Below, piece by piece: positions 16,936-25,556 of a stretch of DNA of 64,000 bases (position 1 is its first letter; the number at the start of each line of letters is the position of its first letter). Source of the stretch: JBGTFE01 sp049799955 (GTDB lineage Bacteria; Acidobacteriota; Blastocatellia; Pyrinomonadales; Pyrinomonadaceae); NCBI GenBank assembly GCA_049799955.1, contig JBARIW010000018.1, positions 92,056 to 156,055 of the forward strand, read 5' to 3'. The notes below the pieces were generated by a model. It had not been told where the DNA came from. It made no database searches and saw nothing but the letters and a program-made list of their open reading frames with translations. The translations under genes and the position numbers were made by a program.

Positions 16936-17271
16936 ATGGCTATCAAAGACAGAAGAAGCGGAAGCGACAGGCGAAATCTCGAACGATTTCCGGTAAATAT
17001 CGAAATCGAATGGGAAGGCTTGGTCGGCAGGCATAATGGAACTATCAGTGATATTTCGATTCACGGCAGTTTCGTTTTATGTTCGGGCGAGGTCGATGAC
17101 GGCGAGAACGTCAAAATCTTTTTTCCTTTAACCGACGGCAGAAAAATTCAATTCTGGGGCGAAGTCGTCAATCACGTTTTTGAAATCGGCTTTGCCATCC
17201 GCTTTATCGAGCTTTCGGAGGCGCAGAAGGATTTTCTCGAAAAGTTTGTCGATACGCTACGCGAAGATTAA
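16936..17271 (+). CDS. PilZ-domain protein (probable c-di-GMP receptor)
   Basis: This 111-residue protein is a single PilZ domain. It has the two c-di-GMP-binding elements: an RxxxR at R13-R17 and the motif DISIHG at residues 39-44 (D/NxSxxG). Such stand-alone PilZ proteins bind c-di-GMP and change motility, surface or polysaccharide output through a partner. The methyltransferase gene starts 6 bp after its stop, so the two are probably on one transcript, but no functional link is evident. Confidence 0.85.
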   Translation: MAIKDRRSGSDRRNLERFPVNIEIEWEGLVGRHNGTISDISIHGSFVLCSGEVDDGENVKIFFPLTDGRKIQFWGEVVNHVFEIGFAIRFIELSEAQKDFLEKFVDTLRED

Positions 17272-17277
17272 TTTCAG

Positions 17278-18081
17278 ATGATTTACAAGGGCGACTCACA
17301 GAAAATTCTCGAAACGCTTGAGCCGGACAGTTTTCAGGCAATCATTGCCGACCCGCCGTATTTTCAGGTTCTGCTCGAAGAAAACTGGGACAATCAATGG
17401 CAGACGGAAGAAGAATATCTTGTCTGGACGGAAGACTGGATAAAAAAAGCGGGCGCGCTTTTAAAAGACGACGGCTTGTTTTTTATCTTCGGACAGCTCG
17501 GCAAACGCGAGCATTTGTGGCTTCACGTTTGCTCGATGGCGACGCGAATCTTGCAGTTTCACGATATGCTCATCTGGGACAGAGCCGTTGGCTATAACGA
17601 GCGTTACGACAGCTTTACGCCCTGTTATGAAATGATTCTCGTTCTTCGCAAATCGAAAGACGCGAAAGCATATTTCAACAAAGATGCCGTGAGAATCGCT
17701 TACGACGACGAAACAATCGCGCAATATTTGAAAGACAAGCGTTATAAAGATTTGGACGCGCGGCGCGAGCATCTCGAAAAAGGGAAATACGCGACCAATA
17801 TTCTGCGCGTTCCGTCTCTAAAAGGAAGTTCAAAGGAAAAAGTCGGACATCCTTCGCAAAAGCCTTTGAAATTAATCGAAATGCTCGTTTTGGGCGCGAC
17901 ACGCGAAAACGATTCGGTGCTCGACCCGTTTCTCGGTTCTGGGACGACGGCAATAGTCTGCCGGAATCTCGGCAGAAAATTCGACGGCATCGAGATTGAC
18001 GAAAAATATATTGAAATCGCCGAAAATCGCCTGAAAGAAACTCAGACGAATTTGTTTGCCGGAACTCCGCTCCCGACATAG
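17278..18081 (+). CDS. Beta-class DNA adenine methyltransferase
   Basis: This 267-residue protein has the catalytic motif DPPY at residues 25-28 and the S-adenosylmethionine motif DPFLGSGTT near residue 215. This is the beta-class order (motif IV before motif I). Between them, YDDETIAQYLKDKRYKD, TNILRVPSL and VGHPSQKP closely resemble the M.RsrI group of N6-adenine methyltransferases. It probably protects the host DNA at the site cut by the nuclease encoded tail to tail at 18090-18743. The recognition sequence cannot be read from the protein. A second possibility is an orphan methyltransferase. Confidence 0.85.
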   Translation: MIYKGDSQKILETLEPDSFQAIIADPPYFQVLLEENWDNQWQTEEEYLVWTEDWIKKAGALLKDDGLFFIFGQLGKREHLWLHVCSMATRILQFHDMLIWDRAVGYNERYDSFTPCYEMILVLRKSKDAKAYFNKDAVRIAYDDETIAQYLKDKRYKDLDARREHLEKGKYATNILRVPSLKGSSKEKVGHPSQKPLKLIEMLVLGATRENDSVLDPFLGSGTTAIVCRNLGRKFDGIEIDEKYIEIAENRLKETQTNLFAGTPLPT

Positions 18082-18089
18082 ATTGTCTG

Positions 18090-18743
18090 TTAGAATTTTG
18101 GAACTTCCACGCCCCAAAGTCGGGCTTTACCGTCGGCATAAACTTGTCCTTTAAAGCCGAATTTCGACCAAAAAGTACTATAAGGAAGACTGCATTGCAG
18201 GCGTCTTTGTTTATTGTCGCTGCCAATTTTCTGGTTCAGGCGCATCTCAGTTCGCGGCAAGTTTTTCTTTTCGGCTTTAGCCATTTTTCGCAGGTCATTG
18301 TAGTGCGGGTTTTTATCGCTGACAAGTCCTTTGAATTTTACGATTAACGGACCCATTTGCTCGGCTGTCAGATGCTCCTGCTCGTCGGATAATGTAATTT
18401 CGGCAAATAAATCGTGCCATTTAATAGGAGAAATTATGCTGACTGAGATTTCATGAAAGACTTTTGCGTTTCCCGCCGTTGTATAAAAGCCGACAATCAA
18501 AAGAAATTCCTGAGTGTTTTCATACTGGCGAAGGGCATCGGCGAAATAAATAGCCGAACGACCCTGGCAGGTTTTGATGGAAACGGGTCTGTTGGCAAAT
18601 ATCGCAAGCTGGTCTTTATATTCACCCCGATAATTAGGACTGGCAATATCCCATTTAGCGGTTTTCGGCGCTTTAGCATTAGTCGTAAATGTTTCTCTTA
18701 CCCAATTTTCAAAGTCTAATCCGTGTTTTTGCCGCTCCGCCAT
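18090..18743 (-). CDS. Putative type II restriction endonuclease
   Basis: I do not recognise a named family for this 217-residue protein. It begins GLDFENWVRE (E12), then KWDI (D32), then PVSIKTCQ (K57) and a helix rich in aromatic residues. This order is what a PD-(D/E)XK nuclease would show, but the middle acidic residue of the D/E-x-K pair is a serine (S55). A good ribosome binding site (AGGAG) precedes the ATG. It converges on the DNA methyltransferase with 8 bp between stop codons, a usual arrangement for type II restriction-modification. The functional call rests mainly on that context. Confidence 0.55.
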   Translation of the reverse strand: MAERQKHGLDFENWVRETFTTNAKAPKTAKWDIASPNYRGEYKDQLAIFANRPVSIKTCQGRSAIYFADALRQYENTQEFLLIVGFYTTAGNAKVFHEISVSIISPIKWHDLFAEITLSDEQEHLTAEQMGPLIVKFKGLVSDKNPHYNDLRKMAKAEKKNLPRTEMRLNQKIGSDNKQRRLQCSLPYSTFWSKFGFKGQVYADGKARLWGVEVPKF

Positions 18744-18788
18744 CGCGTTTCTCCTTTTCTTTTCTAAAATTAACGACAGTTCGTAAAA

Positions 18789-18812
18789 GGTCTTTTTGCC
18801 GCCGGCAAAAGA
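18789..18812 (-). terminator. Possible hairpin terminator after murE
   Basis: The palindrome CTTTTTGCC / GGCAAAAG with a 3-base loop follows the murE stop codon on the minus strand, and a short T-rich tail comes after it. It lies between murE and the putative restriction gene. Confidence 0.4.
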
Positions 18813-18814
18813 AA

Positions 18815-20308
18815 TTAATCTTCTTTTAGTTTTTCCAACGCCCAGCGCGCGATTTCCCTGTCATCGAAGTGAAATTTATCGTTGCCGACAATCTGGTAAG
18901 TTTCGTGTCCTTTTCCGGCAATCAGGACGACATCGTTCGGTTTTGCCCGCGCAATCGCCTGAAAAATCGCTTCGCGGCGGTCTGAAATCGCAAGGTACGG
19001 TGAATTTGTCTTTTCCAGCCCGGCTTTTATTTCTTCGATAATCTGCAAAGGATTTTCCGTGCGCGGATTGTCGGACGTAACAATCACCAAATCGCTGTGC
19101 CGTCCGGCGACTTCGCCCATCGGCGCGCGCTTTGTTTTATCGCGGTCGCCGCCGCAGCCGAAGACGGTGATGATTCTGCCTTTGGTCAAATCTCCGGCGG
19201 TTTTCAGCGTGTTCAAAAGCGCGTCGTCGGAATGAGCGTAATCGACGACGACCGCGAAATCGCCTTCGTGCGGAACGCGTTCAAAACGCCCGGGCGCGCC
19301 GACGCAGGTTTTCAAGCCTTTCTGAATCGAATCCAAATCATAACCGAGTTCGAGCGCGGCGGCGGTCGCCGAAAGCATATTGTAAACGTGCGGCTTGCCG
19401 ACCAGCGGCGATGTGATTCGCCGTTCGCCGTTTGGCGTTTTCAGCAGAAAAGACGTGCCTTTTATTAAAGAAACTTCGATGTTTTCGGCAGTCAAATCAG
19501 CCGGATTATTTTGCGAAAAAGTTACCACTCTTTGATTCTTCGCTTTTAATTCGTTTGTCAGTCTCGCGCCGTATTTATCGTCGATATTTATAACCGAAGA
19601 AGCGGGTTTTTCGCCTAAACGACCGTCAAATAATTTCTTTTTCGCGTCGAAATAATTTTCCATCGTCAAATGATAATCGAGATGGTCGCGCGTCAGATTT
19701 GTAAAAATCGCCACTTGAAATTTAAGCCAGTCGCAGCGATGAAGGTCGATTGCCTGTGAAGAAGTTTCCATCACAGCCATTTTGCAATCTTCATCTACTG
19801 CTTCGCGCAAAAATTTGTTTGTGTCCGAAGCTTCGGGCGTCGTGCGGACTGCCGGTTCGCTTTTATCGCCGATTCGATATTCAACGGTCGTCAGCATCGC
19901 CGCTTTTTCGCCGTTTGCCTCCGCCAGAGCGAAGCAAAGATAAGTCGTCGTCGTTTTGCCGTTTGTGCCCGTAATGCCGACGAGCTTTAAATCGTGTGAA
20001 GGATTTTCGCTGATAACGGCGGCGGCTTTGGCGAGAGAAGCGCGGGCGTTTTTAACTTTCAGCCAGACGCCGCGAAATTCTTCGGGCGCGTCGAGTTCGG
20101 AAATAATTCCGACCGCGCCGCGCCGCATTACATCGGGCACAAATCGATGACCGTCCATCGTCAAACCCTGAACGGCGACAAAAAGCGAGCCGGTGCCCGC
20201 CTGACGCGAATCGTGCGTTACGCTTGTCACCCGTTTTTCAGTTTCGCCGGTATATTCGGCGTTTAATTCTCCGGCGATTTCTCCGGCGGTCGTGTTTTGA
20301 AAACTCAA
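18815..20308 (-). CDS. murE: UDP-MurNAc-tripeptide synthetase (meso-DAP adding)
   Basis: MurE adds meso-diaminopimelate to UDP-MurNAc-Ala-Glu in peptidoglycan synthesis. The ATP-binding motif GTNGKTTT starts near residue 114. The motif DNPR at about residues 411-414 recognises meso-diaminopimelate rather than lysine. The length of 497 residues is normal. The start is a TTG preceded by GAGGA at a suitable distance. It is unusual that murE stands alone here instead of in the mra/dcw cluster with murF, mraY and ftsI. Confidence 0.95.
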   Translation of the reverse strand: MSFQNTTAGEIAGELNAEYTGETEKRVTSVTHDSRQAGTGSLFVAVQGLTMDGHRFVPDVMRRGAVGIISELDAPEEFRGVWLKVKNARASLAKAAAVISENPSHDLKLVGITGTNGKTTTTYLCFALAEANGEKAAMLTTVEYRIGDKSEPAVRTTPEASDTNKFLREAVDEDCKMAVMETSSQAIDLHRCDWLKFQVAIFTNLTRDHLDYHLTMENYFDAKKKLFDGRLGEKPASSVINIDDKYGARLTNELKAKNQRVVTFSQNNPADLTAENIEVSLIKGTSFLLKTPNGERRITSPLVGKPHVYNMLSATAAALELGYDLDSIQKGLKTCVGAPGRFERVPHEGDFAVVVDYAHSDDALLNTLKTAGDLTKGRIITVFGCGGDRDKTKRAPMGEVAGRHSDLVIVTSDNPRTENPLQIIEEIKAGLEKTNSPYLAISDRREAIFQAIARAKPNDVVLIAGKGHETYQIVGNDKFHFDDREIARWALEKLKED

Positions 20309-20435
20309 AATCTATTCCTCAAAAATCATGTATCTTTATTCGAATTCAAATCATCTGAATTATACAAAAGTTCGGAAAAATGCACGAACGGCAATTTTTG
20401 AAATGAGATTCGCATTTGAGTTATTATAAATCAAG

Positions 20436-20702
20436 ATGAATTGGATAAAAATCTTTTTAGCGGCGCTCGGACTTGTTTTTCTCGCAATGATACTTTTCTG
20501 GATTGTCGGGATAATTTCGGCGATTTTATGGTTTGTAATTTGGGCTGGACTTATCGGCGTCATCAGTTACGGCGCGTATCAATTTCTCAAAAAATCTGAA
20601 GAAAAGCCGAAGCTCGCCGATAAAACGCCGATTGCGATTGCCGAAATAAAATCCGTTGACCGCCAGCTCGAAGAATACAAGCGTAAGTATTTGCCGAAAT
20701 AA
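20436..20702 (+). CDS. Small membrane protein, unknown
   Basis: This 88-residue protein has two closely spaced hydrophobic segments (about residues 5-27 and 30-50) and a charged tail ending in LEEYKRKYLPK that may form a short helix in the cytoplasm. I do not recognise the family. It is divergent from murE and followed by the HNH gene. Confidence 0.6.
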   Translation: MNWIKIFLAALGLVFLAMILFWIVGIISAILWFVIWAGLIGVISYGAYQFLKKSEEKPKLADKTPIAIAEIKSVDRQLEEYKRKYLPK

Positions 20703-20822
20703 ATTATTTAAAAAGCAAATAGCTAGACTTTCTCTTCCCGATTCGATAAATTCGAATTTACTGGATTTTATTGAAGAATTTATTGAATGGCGTTTCATAA
20801 ATAGTTGATTGCCGAAACTATA

Positions 20823-21269
20823 ATGAGAAAGGACATTATTGATAGAAAATCTGAAATTAAATTATGGGTTTCACAAAATCTGCCCAAAGCAATGATGTGC
20901 CATGAACTTAATTGCAGACCAGCAACATTAGATGGCTATTTGAAAAAGTTCGGAATTTCTTACAAGGGAAATATGGGCAGAAAGGGCTATAAACCATCGC
21001 CCTTTAAAAAAGTTGCATCAGATTTTCTGCATAGGGGAAGTACTATTAGCAGTCATAAATTAAAAGTAAGATTGTTGAATGAAGAAATAAAACAAAAAGT
21101 TTGTGAAAGATGCGGAAATGAAAATTGGTTAGGTGAAACGATACCACTGGAACTGCATCATATTAATGGTGACCGCTTCGATAACAGAATTTCGAACTTA
21201 CAGTTGTTGTGTCCAAATTGTCATGCTTTAACCGACAATTATTCAGGGCGTAAGACAAAAAGAATTTGA
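20823..21269 (+). CDS. HNH endonuclease
   Basis: This 148-residue protein has an N-terminal helix-turn-helix-like part and a C-terminal HNH nuclease with two zinc-binding Cys pairs (CERCG and CPNCH) around the core LELHHINGDRFDNRISNLQL. This is the compact type found in phages and as free-standing homing nucleases. The AT-rich composition differs from the neighbours. It sits 20 bp upstream of tRNA-Leu, a usual site for mobile DNA. The ATG at 20823 has no clear ribosome binding site; a TTG at 20805 is the alternative. Confidence 0.82.
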   Translation: MRKDIIDRKSEIKLWVSQNLPKAMMCHELNCRPATLDGYLKKFGISYKGNMGRKGYKPSPFKKVASDFLHRGSTISSHKLKVRLLNEEIKQKVCERCGNENWLGETIPLELHHINGDRFDNRISNLQLLCPNCHALTDNYSGRKTKRI

Positions 21270-21289
21270 AAATAAAGTTAATGATGAAT

Positions 21290-21374
21290 GCTGAGATGGT
21301 GTAATTGGTAGCCACGTGGGTCTTAGAAGCCCATGCCGAAAGGCGTGCGAGTTCGAGTCTCGCTCTCAGCACCA
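21290..21374 (+). tRNA. tRNA-Leu (anticodon UAG)
   Basis: An 85-base class II tRNA. The acceptor stem is GCTGAGA / TCTCAGC with an encoded ACCA end. The anticodon loop CTTAGAA gives UAG. A long variable arm and a T arm GCGAG-TTCGAGT-CTCGC follow. The long variable arm and the anticodon agree on leucine. Confidence 0.95.
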
Positions 21375-21420
21375 CAAAAAAGTTTCTAATTTAAGGGTAA
21401 ATTCAAGGAGGTTAAATTTT

Positions 21421-21792
21421 ATGAAAAAGACAGTTTTTGCGGTCGCTTTTTTAGCGGCATTTATTTTCTTCGGAGGTTCTGAAAACGTCTCCGCTCAGTC
21501 CGGTTCGATGGAATGGCGCGGAACGGTTGACGATACGGTTCAGGTTGTAATTCGCGGCAGAAACGCGACGACAAACACGCTCAGCGGAAGCCAGACTTAT
21601 GACGCGCGCACAAGTTTTAGCGACCGTCTGCCGCGAGATAATACGAGAGTCTCGGTAAGTAAAACGAACGGTCGCGGCAGAGTTTACGTCGTCCAGCAGC
21701 CGAACCGCCGGAACAATTACACGGCAATCGTCCAGATTGTCGATAATAAAGGCGGCAGAGACAGGTATGCATTCACGCTTTCATGGGATTAA
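21421..21792 (+). CDS. Secreted protein, unknown
   Basis: This 123-residue protein has a signal peptide (residues 1-25, with a cut after VSA) and a beta-rich mature part (WRGTVDDTVQVVIRGR, then VYVVQQPN). I do not recognise the family. The start is certain from the strong ribosome binding site AAGGAGG at 21406-21412. It stands alone between tRNA-Leu and a clear terminator. Confidence 0.75.
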   Translation: MKKTVFAVAFLAAFIFFGGSENVSAQSGSMEWRGTVDDTVQVVIRGRNATTNTLSGSQTYDARTSFSDRLPRDNTRVSVSKTNGRGRVYVVQQPNRRNNYTAIVQIVDNKGGRDRYAFTLSWD

Positions 21793-21810
21793 AGAGAAAT
21801 TTTTTTTCAG

Positions 21811-21858
21811 CCAGCAGGTTTTTCGGCTCGATAGCTGAAAAACCTGCTTTGTTTTTTC
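21811..21858 (+). terminator. Rho-independent terminator
   Basis: A perfect 12-bp stem, AGCAGGTTTTTC / GAAAAACCTGCT, with a 12-base loop is followed by TTGTTTTTT. It ends the secreted-protein gene, and probably the tRNA-Leu transcript if they are joined. Confidence 0.85.
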
Positions 21859-22001
21859 CGGTTCGCCGGTGCTTTTTCCAACTTAAAACTTCTCAATTCA
21901 GCCTGAAATTCCAAATCTTGCGCGAAAAAGTCTATTCGACATTTACGGGGAAGTTCGTTATCCTTTTCATTGGTATTAATTGAATTAGAGGAAAATTTTG
22001 A

Positions 22002-22027
22002 GTGCCGCGCTTTTACAGTAAAGGCAC
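22002..22027 (+). other. Hairpin in the tig leader with a possible tiny leader frame
   Basis: GTGCC and GGCAC form a short stem just 13 bp upstream of the tig ATG and are followed by a T-rich run, like a weak terminator. Upstream, GAGG (21988-21991) precedes a TTG at 21998 that would encode only seven residues before a stop. This could be an attenuation device or chance. Confidence 0.3.
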
Positions 22028-22040
22028 TTATTTTTATTAA

Positions 22041-23480
22041 ATGAAAACAGAATTAATAGAAGTTTCTCCTACGCTGAGAGAGATAAAAATTGAGATACCG
22101 GCTGAAACCGTCAGAGAAGCTTACAATCAGGTCAGCCAGAAATATGCGCGCGGCGCGAACGTTCCGGGATTTCGGAAAGGAATGACGCCGATTGATGTCG
22201 TCAAGCTTCGCTATAAAAACGAAATTCAGCAGGAAACTTTGCAGGAGCTGCTTTCAAAAAGAGTTACGGAAGCGATTCAGAAATTCGAACTGCATCCTTT
22301 GAGCGAGCCGGAACTGCATATCGAAGACGCGCAGAACATGAAGCTAAACGGCTCGCAGCCGCTTTCATTGCACCTGCACGTAGAAGTGATGCCGGAAATT
22401 CCGACGCCGGAATATAAAAATCTGGAAGCGACACGCCGCGTTCGTCCATTGGCGGAAGGCGAGCTTGAAAGCGTTATTGACGAACGCCGCCAGCAATATT
22501 CGACTTTAATGCCGGTCGAAGACCGCGCTTCCGAGTCGGGCGATACCGTAATTGTCGATTTAGAAGGAATTTTTGCAAATGAGCCGGAAGCCGAACCGAT
22601 AAAAGCGGACAATCTGGAAATTACTCTCGGCGACGAATTGATTGAAAAATCATTCACCGAAAATCTGGTCGGCGTGAGAGAGGACGAGGAAAAAGAATTT
22701 ACGGTTTCTTACGCGGAGGATTTTTCTTCTCCCGTTCTGGCGGGCAAAACCGTTAATTACAAGGCGAAAATCAAATCCGTCGGCAAGGTCGATCTTCCCG
22801 AGCTTGACGACGAATGGGCGCAGAGTCTTGACGAAGGTTTTGAGACGATAAAAGATTTGCGCGAAAGTCTGTCGAAAGAGCTGGAATCGGTTGCAAAAGC
22901 CGACGCCGACGCGCGCGTCAGCAACGATTTGATTGCAAAGCTCATCGAAGCTCATGAATTCGAAGTTCCGAACGCGCTTATCGAAAACCAGGCGCGCAAT
23001 CTTTTGAACAATTTCGCACAGGATTTGCAGCAGCGCGGCGTCGATGTGAACAAAATGGAGAACGATTTCGTTCAAATGGCGTACACGCAAATGCGCACGC
23101 AGGCTGAGCGCGACATTCGCGGCGCTCTGCTGCTTGAAAAAATCGCCCAGCAGGAAAATATCGAAGTTTCGGACGAAGAGGTTAACGAAGAAATCGAGCG
23201 AATCGCGCATTATTATCGCGCAACTCCCGAACAGATTCGCGAATCTTTAGCGCAGCAAGGCGGCGAAGTGAATATTTCGAACACGCTTCGGACGCGTAAA
23301 GCGGTCGAAGCGATTGTCAAAAATGCCAAAATCACGGACGGCGAATGGGTGAGCGAAAATCAGCCGCAAGCCGCGCCGGAAGAAGAAGATAAGGCAAAAG
23401 GCAAAAGTAAAAAGGCGAAAACCGAAAAGGCGGAAACCGAAGACAAGCCGAAAAAGAAAACGGCTAAAAAAGAAAAGTAA
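22041..23480 (+). CDS. tig: Trigger factor (ribosome-bound chaperone, PPIase)
   Basis: Trigger factor binds ribosomal protein L23 at the exit tunnel and helps new chains fold. This 479-residue protein has the ribosome-binding N-domain (with the loop GFRKGMTP near residue 49), an FKBP-type domain (about residues 155-240) and the long helical C-domain. The tail of about 35 residues is nearly all Lys, Glu, Ala and Thr. Part of it is encoded by a 14-base sequence that also occurs in intergenic repeat arrays. It heads the classic order tig-clpP-clpX-lon. Confidence 0.95.
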   Translation: MKTELIEVSPTLREIKIEIPAETVREAYNQVSQKYARGANVPGFRKGMTPIDVVKLRYKNEIQQETLQELLSKRVTEAIQKFELHPLSEPELHIEDAQNMKLNGSQPLSLHLHVEVMPEIPTPEYKNLEATRRVRPLAEGELESVIDERRQQYSTLMPVEDRASESGDTVIVDLEGIFANEPEAEPIKADNLEITLGDELIEKSFTENLVGVREDEEKEFTVSYAEDFSSPVLAGKTVNYKAKIKSVGKVDLPELDDEWAQSLDEGFETIKDLRESLSKELESVAKADADARVSNDLIAKLIEAHEFEVPNALIENQARNLLNNFAQDLQQRGVDVNKMENDFVQMAYTQMRTQAERDIRGALLLEKIAQQENIEVSDEEVNEEIERIAHYYRATPEQIRESLAQQGGEVNISNTLRTRKAVEAIVKNAKITDGEWVSENQPQAAPEEEDKAKGKSKKAKTEKAETEDKPKKKTAKKEK

Positions 23481-23523
23481 TCTTAAATTTTAGGTTAAAA
23501 GAACAATTTGGCTAATTTGGGAG

Positions 23524-23551
23524 TTGCAATTTGAGAGATAATATGTAAAAT
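23524..23551 (+). promoter_or_regulatory. Probable promoter of clpP
   Basis: TTGCAA (23524-23529) and TAAAAT (23546-23551) are 16 bp apart, with TG right before the -10 box. The sequence around the -10 box (ATGTAAAATCATAA) is the same as in the tRNA-Lys promoter at 40223-40251. It lies about 100 bp upstream of clpP. Confidence 0.45.
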
Positions 23552-23654
23552 CATAAGCGATGGCAATAGCTGTCATTTCAACACTTATCTCTGTCAAGTT
23601 AAAGCAACTCTTAAACACGAATCGTTTTGAAAAATTAATTAAAGAGAGAAAATT

Positions 23655-24239
23655 ATGCTAGTTCCAATGGTGGTCGAGCAAACTTCGCGTGGCGAACGTG
23701 CATTCGACATTTATTCAAGACTTCTGAAAGACAGTATTATTTTTATCGGCACGCCGATTGACGATACAGTCGCTAATTTAATTGTTGCACAGCTTCTTTT
23801 CCTCGAAGCGGAAGACCCTGAGCGCGACATCAATTTATATATCAACTCGCCCGGCGGCTCGATTACTGCCGGGATGGGAATTTACGACACGATGCAGTTC
23901 ATCAAAAACGACGTTACGACCATCTGTGTCGGGCAATGCGCTTCGATGGGCGCGCTTCTGCTGGCAGCCGGAGCGCACGGAAAGCGTTTCGCCCTGCCGC
24001 ATTCGCGTATTTTGATTCACCAGCCTTCTGGCGGAGCAAGCGGTCAGGCAACAGACGTTCGCATTATGGCGGAAGAAATTATCCGTATGCGCGAGCTGAC
24101 TTCGAGAATTCTGGCGCATCACAGCGGGCAATCCTACGAACAGGTTGAAAAAGACGTTGAGCGCGACCGCATTCTGTCGCCCGTTCAGGCTAAAGAATAC
24201 GGCTTGATTGACGAAGTGATTGAACACAGAGAGAAGTGA
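23655..24239 (+). CDS. clpP: ATP-dependent Clp protease, proteolytic subunit
   Basis: ClpP forms the 14-subunit peptidase barrel that works with ClpX. The catalytic triad is S97 (in QCASMGA), H122 (in RILIHQP) and D171. The 194-residue length is normal. The stop codon (TGA) lies inside the first heptamer of the repeat array that follows. clpX starts 76 bp downstream, so the pair is probably one operon with the hairpin between the two messages. Confidence 0.97.
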   Translation: MLVPMVVEQTSRGERAFDIYSRLLKDSIIFIGTPIDDTVANLIVAQLLFLEAEDPERDINLYINSPGGSITAGMGIYDTMQFIKNDVTTICVGQCASMGALLLAAGAHGKRFALPHSRILIHQPSGGASGQATDVRIMAEEIIRMRELTSRILAHHSGQSYEQVEKDVERDRILSPVQAKEYGLIDEVIEHREK

Positions 24240-24311
24240 ACAGTGAACAGTGAATAGTGAAAAGTTTAGAAAATCTTTCACTATTCATTATTCACTATTC
24301 ACTATTCACTA
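24235..24311. repeat. Tandem-repeat hairpin (GTGAACA/GTGAATA unit) between clpP and clpX
   Basis: Four heptamers of GTGAACA/GTGAATA (24236-24263) pair with TTCACTA units (24276-24310) across a loop of about 12 bases. The array supplies the clpP stop codon and ends 5 bp before the clpX ATG, leaving no ribosome binding site for clpX. Confidence 0.92.
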
Positions 24312-24315
24312 ACTT

Positions 24316-25554
24316 ATGATAAGACGACCCGAAGAAATCTTACGCTGTTCGTTTTGCGGTAAATCGCAGAATGAGGTTAAAAAGCTCATTGCCGGACCGA
24401 GTGTCTATATCTGCAATGAATGTATAGACATTTGCAACGAAATAATCAACGACGACGAGCAGGCGGAAGTGGCGGCGACGCGCACGACTTTGCCGAAACC
24501 GCAGGAAATCAGCGCGTTTCTCGATGAATACGTCATCGGTCAGGAAGAAACCAAAAAACGTCTTTCGGTCGCCGTTTACCAGCATTATAAACGCATCGAG
24601 ATGGCAAAACGCCGTTCGGATGTCGAGCTTCAAAAATCGAACATAATGCTTATCGGTCCGACCGGAACGGGCAAAACTCTTCTGGCGCAGACCTTAGCGC
24701 GTGTTCTGAGCGTTCCGTTTTGCATTGTCGATGCGACGACTTTGACCGAAGCCGGATACGTCGGCGAAGACGTTGAAAACATCATTTTAAGACTTCTTCA
24801 ATCGGCGGGCGGCGATGTCGAGCGCGCACAGCAGGGAATTATCTACATTGACGAAATCGACAAGATTTGTCGCAAGGACGACAATCCTTCGATTACGCGC
24901 GACGTTTCGGGCGAAGGCGTTCAGCAGGCGCTGCTCAAAATTCTGGAAGGCACGGTCGCAAACGTCCCGACGCAGGGCGGGCGCAAGCATCCGCAGCAGG
25001 AATTTATGCCGGTCGATACGACCAACATTTTATTTATCTGCGGCGGCGCGTTTATCGGTCTTGACCGTGTCGTCGAAAAACGTATGCGCAATAAGTCGCT
25101 CGGTTTTCAGGCTGATATAAAAACGAGCAAACAGCGCCAGAATGAAGCGATTGACAAGCTTGAGCCGGAAGATTTGATTCATTACGGCTTGATTCCCGAA
25201 TTTGTCGGGCGAATTCCGGTTCTCGGAACTCTGCACGAACTCGATGAAGCCGCTCTGATTCAGATTCTGACCGAGCCGAAAAACTCGCTCGTCAAACAAT
25301 ACCAGCGCAAATTCGAATTCGACAACGTGCGTTTGAAATTCACCGACGACGCGATAAAAGCTATTGCTCAGCAGGCGTTTCTCAGAAAAGTCGGCGCGCG
25401 CGGGCTGATGATGATTATGGAAGAAATCCTTCTTCAGCCGATGTATGTTCTGCCTTCACAGAAAAAAGTTAAAGAATTGGTCGTAACGAAAGACATGGTC
25501 GAACGCAAAGCTCCCGCGCTCGAAATCATCCGCGAAGTCGATGAAGCGGCGTAA
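24316..25554 (+). CDS. clpX: ATP-dependent Clp protease, ATPase subunit ClpX
   Basis: ClpX is the AAA+ unfoldase that feeds substrates to ClpP. The N-terminal zinc-binding domain has C11, C14, C33 and C36. The Walker A motif GPTGTGKT is at about residues 114-121, Walker B is IIYIDEID, and the sensor regions and C-domain follow. The 412-residue length is typical. It lies directly after clpP and before lon. Confidence 0.97.
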   Translation: MIRRPEEILRCSFCGKSQNEVKKLIAGPSVYICNECIDICNEIINDDEQAEVAATRTTLPKPQEISAFLDEYVIGQEETKKRLSVAVYQHYKRIEMAKRRSDVELQKSNIMLIGPTGTGKTLLAQTLARVLSVPFCIVDATTLTEAGYVGEDVENIILRLLQSAGGDVERAQQGIIYIDEIDKICRKDDNPSITRDVSGEGVQQALLKILEGTVANVPTQGGRKHPQQEFMPVDTTNILFICGGAFIGLDRVVEKRMRNKSLGFQADIKTSKQRQNEAIDKLEPEDLIHYGLIPEFVGRIPVLGTLHELDEAALIQILTEPKNSLVKQYQRKFEFDNVRLKFTDDAIKAIAQQAFLRKVGARGLMMIMEEILLQPMYVLPSQKKVKELVVTKDMVERKAPALEIIREVDEAA

Positions 25555-25556
25555 AT

